Below are positions 5,949-8,507 of a stretch of DNA of 8,507 nt, in pieces. The DNA is from an uncultured Novosphingobium sp. (lineage in GTDB: Bacteria > Pseudomonadota > Alphaproteobacteria > Sphingomonadales > Sphingomonadaceae): contig CAMPIM010000127.1 in NCBI GenBank assembly GCA_946886365.1, forward strand, positions 1 through 8,507. The letters are read 5' to 3'. Under the pieces are notes generated by a model. That model was not told where the DNA came from. It was given only the letters and a program-made list of their open reading frames with translations, and ran no database searches. Every line of letters starts with the position of its first letter. Position 1 is the stretch's first letter. The position numbers and the translations under genes were made by a program.

Positions 5949-7224
5949 CGCTGACCCGTTCGATATCCGCGCCCACGGCCGACAGTTTTTCCTCCAGCCG
6001 CTCATAGCCCCGGTCGAGATGGTAGACGCGGTTGACCTGCGTCTCCCCTTCGGCGGCAAGTCCGGCGAGGATAAGGCTCATCGAGGCGCGCAGGTCGGTC
6101 GCCATCACGGGCGCCCCCACCAGACGGTCGACGCCCCGCACGACTGCGGTGCGGCCATTGACCCCGATGTCCGCCCCCATGCGCGCCAATTCGGGCACGT
6201 GCATGTAGCGGTTTTCGAAGATGGTTTCGGTCAGCACGGATGCGCCATCGGCCTTCGTCAGCATGGCCATGAACTGCGCCTGCATGTCCGTCGGGAATGC
6301 CGGGAAAGGCGCGGTGGACAATGTCAGCGGCTTCAGCTTGCCATCCGCCGTTACCCTGATCCCGTCCTTCAGCTCATCCACCTGCACACCCGCTTCGCGA
6401 AGGGCCGCAAGGATTGCATGCATGTCATCGGCGCAGGCACCCGCCAGTTCGAGCGAGCCGCCGGTGATCGCCGCCGCGCATGCGTAGCTGCCTGCCTCGA
6501 TCCGGTCGGGCATGACGCTGTAGGTGGCGCCATGCAGACGGTCGCGGCCGTGGATGATCAGCTTGTCGGTGCCAACGCCCTCGATATCCGCGCCCATCGC
6601 GATGAGCAATTTGCACAGATCGACAATCTCCGGCTCACGCGCGGCATTTTCCAGAATGCAGGTGCCCTTTGCGAGAACGGCGGCCATCAGGGCATTTTCC
6701 GTCGCGCCCACGGACACCACGGGGAATGTGTAGATGCCGCCGGGCAGCCCGCCATCGGGAGCAGAGGCGCGCACATAGCCCGCGTTGATCTCAATCACCG
6801 CACCGAACGCCTCCAGCGCCTTCAGGTGCAGGTCGATCGGCCGGTTGCCGATGGCGCAGCCGCCCGGCAGCGAAACCCGCGCCTCACCCGCGCGCGCGAG
6901 CAAGGGGCCAAGCACCAGGATCGACGCCCGCATCTTGCGCACGATGTCGTAAGGCGCTTCGGTCGATGTGACCCGGCCCGCGCGCAGCGTCATGACACGG
7001 CCGAAATCCTCCGGCCGCGCGCCTTCGATCATGGTCGATACGCCTAGCTGGTTCAGCAGGTGACCAAAGCTGTCGACGTCGGCCAGGCGCGGCAGGTTGC
7101 GCAACGTGACCGGCTCATCCGTGAGCAGCGCGCAAGGCAGCAGGGTCAGCGCGGCGTTCTTGGCGCCGGAGATGGGAAGGCGGCCGCTGAGCTTTTTGCC
7201 GCCGCGTATTTGAATGCGGTCCAT
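5941..7224 (-). CDS. murA: UDP-N-acetylglucosamine 1-carboxyvinyltransferase
   Basis: This enzyme catalyses the first committed step of peptidoglycan synthesis, transferring enolpyruvate from PEP to UDP-GlcNAc in the cytoplasm. The 427 residues match the normal family length. K22-N23 ([11 protein letters not shown]) binds substrate. The catalytic cysteine is C123 in [16 protein letters not shown], the residue alkylated by fosfomycin; its presence predicts no intrinsic target-based resistance. D313 in FPTDMQAQF is the general base, and R379 ([15 protein letters not shown]) and the C-terminal YHLDRGYE match the family. The start is ATG at 7224, giving the usual MDRIQIRGG opening. An open frame extends to 7320 but adds residues with no family match. 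The kinase gene overlaps its 3' end by 8 bases. It is divergent from the Crp/Fnr gene. Confidence 0.97.
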   Translation of the reverse strand: MDRIQIRGGKKLSGRLPISGAKNAALTLLPCALLTDEPVTLRNLPRLADVDSFGHLLNQLGVSTMIEGARPEDFGRVMTLRAGRVTSTEAPYDIVRKMRASILVLGPLLARAGEARVSLPGGCAIGNRPIDLHLKALEAFGAVIEINAGYVRASAPDGGLPGGIYTFPVVSVGATENALMAAVLAKGTCILENAAREPEIVDLCKLLIAMGADIEGVGTDKLIIHGRDRLHGATYSVMPDRIEAGSYACAAAITGGSLELAGACADDMHAILAALREAGVQVDELKDGIRVTADGKLKPLTLSTAPFPAFPTDMQAQFMAMLTKADGASVLTETIFENRYMHVPELARMGADIGVNGRTAVVRGVDRLVGAPVMATDLRASMSLILAGLAAEGETQVNRVYHLDRGYERLEEKLSAVGADIERVSDG

Positions 7225-7436
7225 CGACTGGGTTCTTAACGCTAAATGCGTCAGGCGCAAGGCACGAGCGATCATTGCGGTTAACGCTACCGTGCCTCCC
7301 GGGATACGCTGGCGAAACATTTACACTTTCGGGTCGCTGAAATTGATCGAGTTTAGTGCGCGGCCCGCAAATGCAGCCAAAAGGCGAAAGGGGCGTTTTG
7401 CCACCGTAACGACAAACTTGATTAAAGGTGCTGTGG
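7225..7436. promoter_or_regulatory. Divergent regulatory region between murA and the Crp/Fnr gene
   Basis: These roughly 210 bases carry no gene. They contain a 9-bp direct repeat, TTAACGCTA, at 7236-7244 and 7281-7289 (45 bases apart, near murA). There are also two TTGAT pentamers at 7343-7347 and 7418-7422, and CAAAA/TTTTG arms at 7378-7382 and 7396-7400. AAAGG at 7424-7428 serves as ribosome binding site for the downstream GTG start. Both promoters must lie here, but I could not choose convincing -35/-10 pairs. Confidence 0.6.
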
Positions 7437-8171
7437 GTGGCGACAGGTTGTTTCGCGGACAGGCTCGCAAAGCACGTGCCCTTGTCCGACGAGGAGAGGA
7501 ACGCGCTGACCAGACTGGAGGAAAATCCGCGCAAGGTAAAGCGCGGGGCCATGATCCAGCGCGTCAATGATACCGTAACGGAATTGTTCGTGCTGCGCGA
7601 GGGGCGGGTGATGAGCTTCGTCATCCTGCCCGATGGCAGCCGCCAGATTCTGCGCGTCTATTTCCCTGGCGATTTCATCGGTTCCGCCAGCACGATCTAC
7701 AACAAGGCGCCCGAATCGCTCGTCGCGCTGTCCGACGCCATTGTCTGCCCGTTCGACAAGCACGCCTTGCGCCGGTTGCTGGAGGAATATCCCAGGGTCG
7801 CGGCGCTGCTATTCCTGCTGTCCAGTTCGGAAAAGGTCGCCCTCACCGATCGGCTCGCCTCGCTGGGCCGCACATCGGCCAAGGCGCGCGTGGCATCCTT
7901 CCTGCTCGACATTTTCGACCGGCTGCGCGTCACGGATGACGGCGTTACTGACAGTTTCGACCTGAAGCTGACGCAGGAGGAGATCGGCGACGCGATCGGG
8001 CTGACGTCCGTCCATGTGAACCGCATGGTGCGCCAGATGGAACAGGAAGGACTAATCAGCCGGGCGAACGGCCGCATCACCCTGCTGAACATGGCGAGGC
8101 TGGAAGAAATTGGCCATTACACCAATCGGCACAAGGATATGGATCTGGACTGGATTCCCGCCCTTAGCTGA
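7437..8171 (+). CDS. Crp/Fnr-family transcriptional regulator
   Basis: This 244-residue DNA-binding regulator has an N-terminal cyclic-nucleotide-like beta-roll (about 33-112; VLREGRVMSFVILPDGSRQIL and FPGDFIGS), a long dimerisation helix (about 118-160) and a C-terminal winged helix-turn-helix (about 176-218). The helix-turn-helix reads LTQEEIGDAIGLTSVHVNRMVRQMEQEGLI. The recognition helix has V-H-V-N-R where CRP and FNR have R-E-T-V-(G/S)-R, so the Glu that reads the TGA/TTGAT core is replaced by His at 193. There is no FNR-type cysteine cluster. The Arg-Ser that grips cAMP phosphate is also missing (APES at 91-94), so neither oxygen nor cAMP sensing is supported. The start is taken as GTG 7437, eight bases after AAAGG; GTG 7428 is the alternative. 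It is divergent from murA and converges on the HNH gene. Confidence 0.92.
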   Translation: MATGCFADRLAKHVPLSDEERNALTRLEENPRKVKRGAMIQRVNDTVTELFVLREGRVMSFVILPDGSRQILRVYFPGDFIGSASTIYNKAPESLVALSDAIVCPFDKHALRRLLEEYPRVAALLFLLSSSEKVALTDRLASLGRTSAKARVASFLLDIFDRLRVTDDGVTDSFDLKLTQEEIGDAIGLTSVHVNRMVRQMEQEGLISRANGRITLLNMARLEEIGHYTNRHKDMDLDWIPALS

Positions 8172-8186
8172 CGAGCTGGGCGAGCG

Positions 8187-8507
8187 TCAGGCCAGCAGTT
8201 CGACATCCCAGTACAGCCAGTCGCGCCAGCTTTCATGCAGATAGTTGGGCGGAAAGGCGCGGCCATGTTCCTGCAACTGCCAGCTTGTCGGCCGGATCGG
8301 CGTGACGTGCAGTCGCATGCCCGCTTCCTTCGGCGTGCGCCCGCCCTTCCGCAGGTTGCAGGGGGAGCATGCCGTGGCCACATTCTCCCAGGTCGTCCGG
8401 CCACCGGCGCGGCGGGGGACGACATGATCGAAGGTCAGGTCACTGGGCGATCCGCAATATTGGCAGGTGAAACGGTCGCGCAGGAACAGGTTGAACCGGG
8501 TGAAGGC
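8187..8507 (-). CDS. HNH endonuclease, C-terminal part (cut by window edge)
   Basis: These are the last 106 codons of a protein whose start lies beyond the right edge. It has the beta-beta-alpha-metal HNH core: zinc pair C15-x2-C18 (FTCQYCG), D27-H28 (TFDHVVPRRAGG, the catalytic His), N42 (TWENV), and the second zinc pair C47-x2-C50 followed by N51 (ACSPCNLRKGG). Residue numbers count from the first visible codon. The tail RLHVTPIRPTSWQLQ...SWRDWLYWDVELLA is typical of the common chromosomal HNH proteins of alphaproteobacteria, which are not linked to a restriction system. The cellular role is poorly known, with DNA nicking or repair likely. It ends 15 bases from the Crp/Fnr stop, tail to tail. 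Confidence 0.92.
   Translation of the reverse strand, partial: AFTRFNLFLRDRFTCQYCGSPSDLTFDHVVPRRAGGRTTWENVATACSPCNLRKGGRTPKEAGMRLHVTPIRPTSWQLQEHGRAFPPNYLHESWRDWLYWDVELLA

Noticed and set aside
5166..5954. Open frame of 262 codons on the plus strand opposite the kinase gene
   Set aside because: It is an antisense shadow of the GAF-PAS region, with no start context or domain.
6019..7047. Long open frame (342 codons) on the plus strand opposite murA
   Set aside because: High GC leaves antisense frames open. The translation is rich in His, Arg and Gly, has no domain, and lies wholly over murA, which is certain.
7343..7356. FNR-type box (TTGAT-N4-TTTAG) upstream of the Crp/Fnr gene
   Set aside because: Only the left half matches, and the regulator itself lacks the Glu that reads TTGAT.
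8163..8180. Hairpin CTTAGCT-GACG-AGCTGGG at the end of the Crp/Fnr gene, possible two-way terminator
   Set aside because: The stem includes two G-T pairs and no T-tract follows on either strand; too weak to call.

Overview
The window looks like ordinary chromosome of a high-GC alphaproteobacterium, most likely a sphingomonad (Sphingomonas/Sphingobium group). The grounds are the protein flavour of every gene, a HWE-family histidine kinase, and a lone Crp/Fnr regulator next to murA. This placement is an inference from remembered family features, not a database result. There are no transposases, integrases, CRISPR arrays or phage genes.

Layout, left to right. (1) The minus strand carries the N-terminal part of a Tat-exported GH3 beta-glucosidase (cut by the left edge), preceded by a SugE/Gdx-type SMR exporter and, further upstream, tRNA-Tyr(GUA) with an encoded CCA end. 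All three point left. (2) Divergent from these, on the plus strand, are the 23S rRNA 2'-O-methyltransferase rlmB and an unrecognised outer-membrane-type lipoprotein. (3) An adrenodoxin-type [2Fe-2S] ferredoxin on the minus strand meets the lipoprotein tail to tail. It shares a 76-base divergent promoter region with a plus-strand pair: an AlkA-like DNA glycosylase and a small 76-residue protein. That pair ends in a clear intrinsic terminator whose hairpin is built from the last codons of the small gene. (4) Next comes a single-domain response regulator, preceded by a candidate general-stress (sigma-EcfG-like) promoter. Its 3' end overlaps by 56 bases, tail to tail, a GAF-PAS-HWE histidine kinase. 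(5) The kinase gene lies directly downstream of murA on the minus strand with an 8-base start/stop overlap, so the two are probably translated in a coupled way. (6) A Crp/Fnr-family regulator is divergent from murA across about 210 bases. It meets, tail to tail, an HNH endonuclease cut by the right edge.

Functional themes are housekeeping (murA, rlmB, tRNA-Tyr), DNA repair (glycosylase), electron transfer (ferredoxin), and sensing (HWE kinase plus response regulator, Crp/Fnr). I found no clearly new multi-gene system. The most useful second looks are the kinase/regulator pair with its stress-type promoter and its link to murA, the altered substrate-site residues of the SMR exporter, the terminator inside a coding end, and the unassigned lipoprotein.
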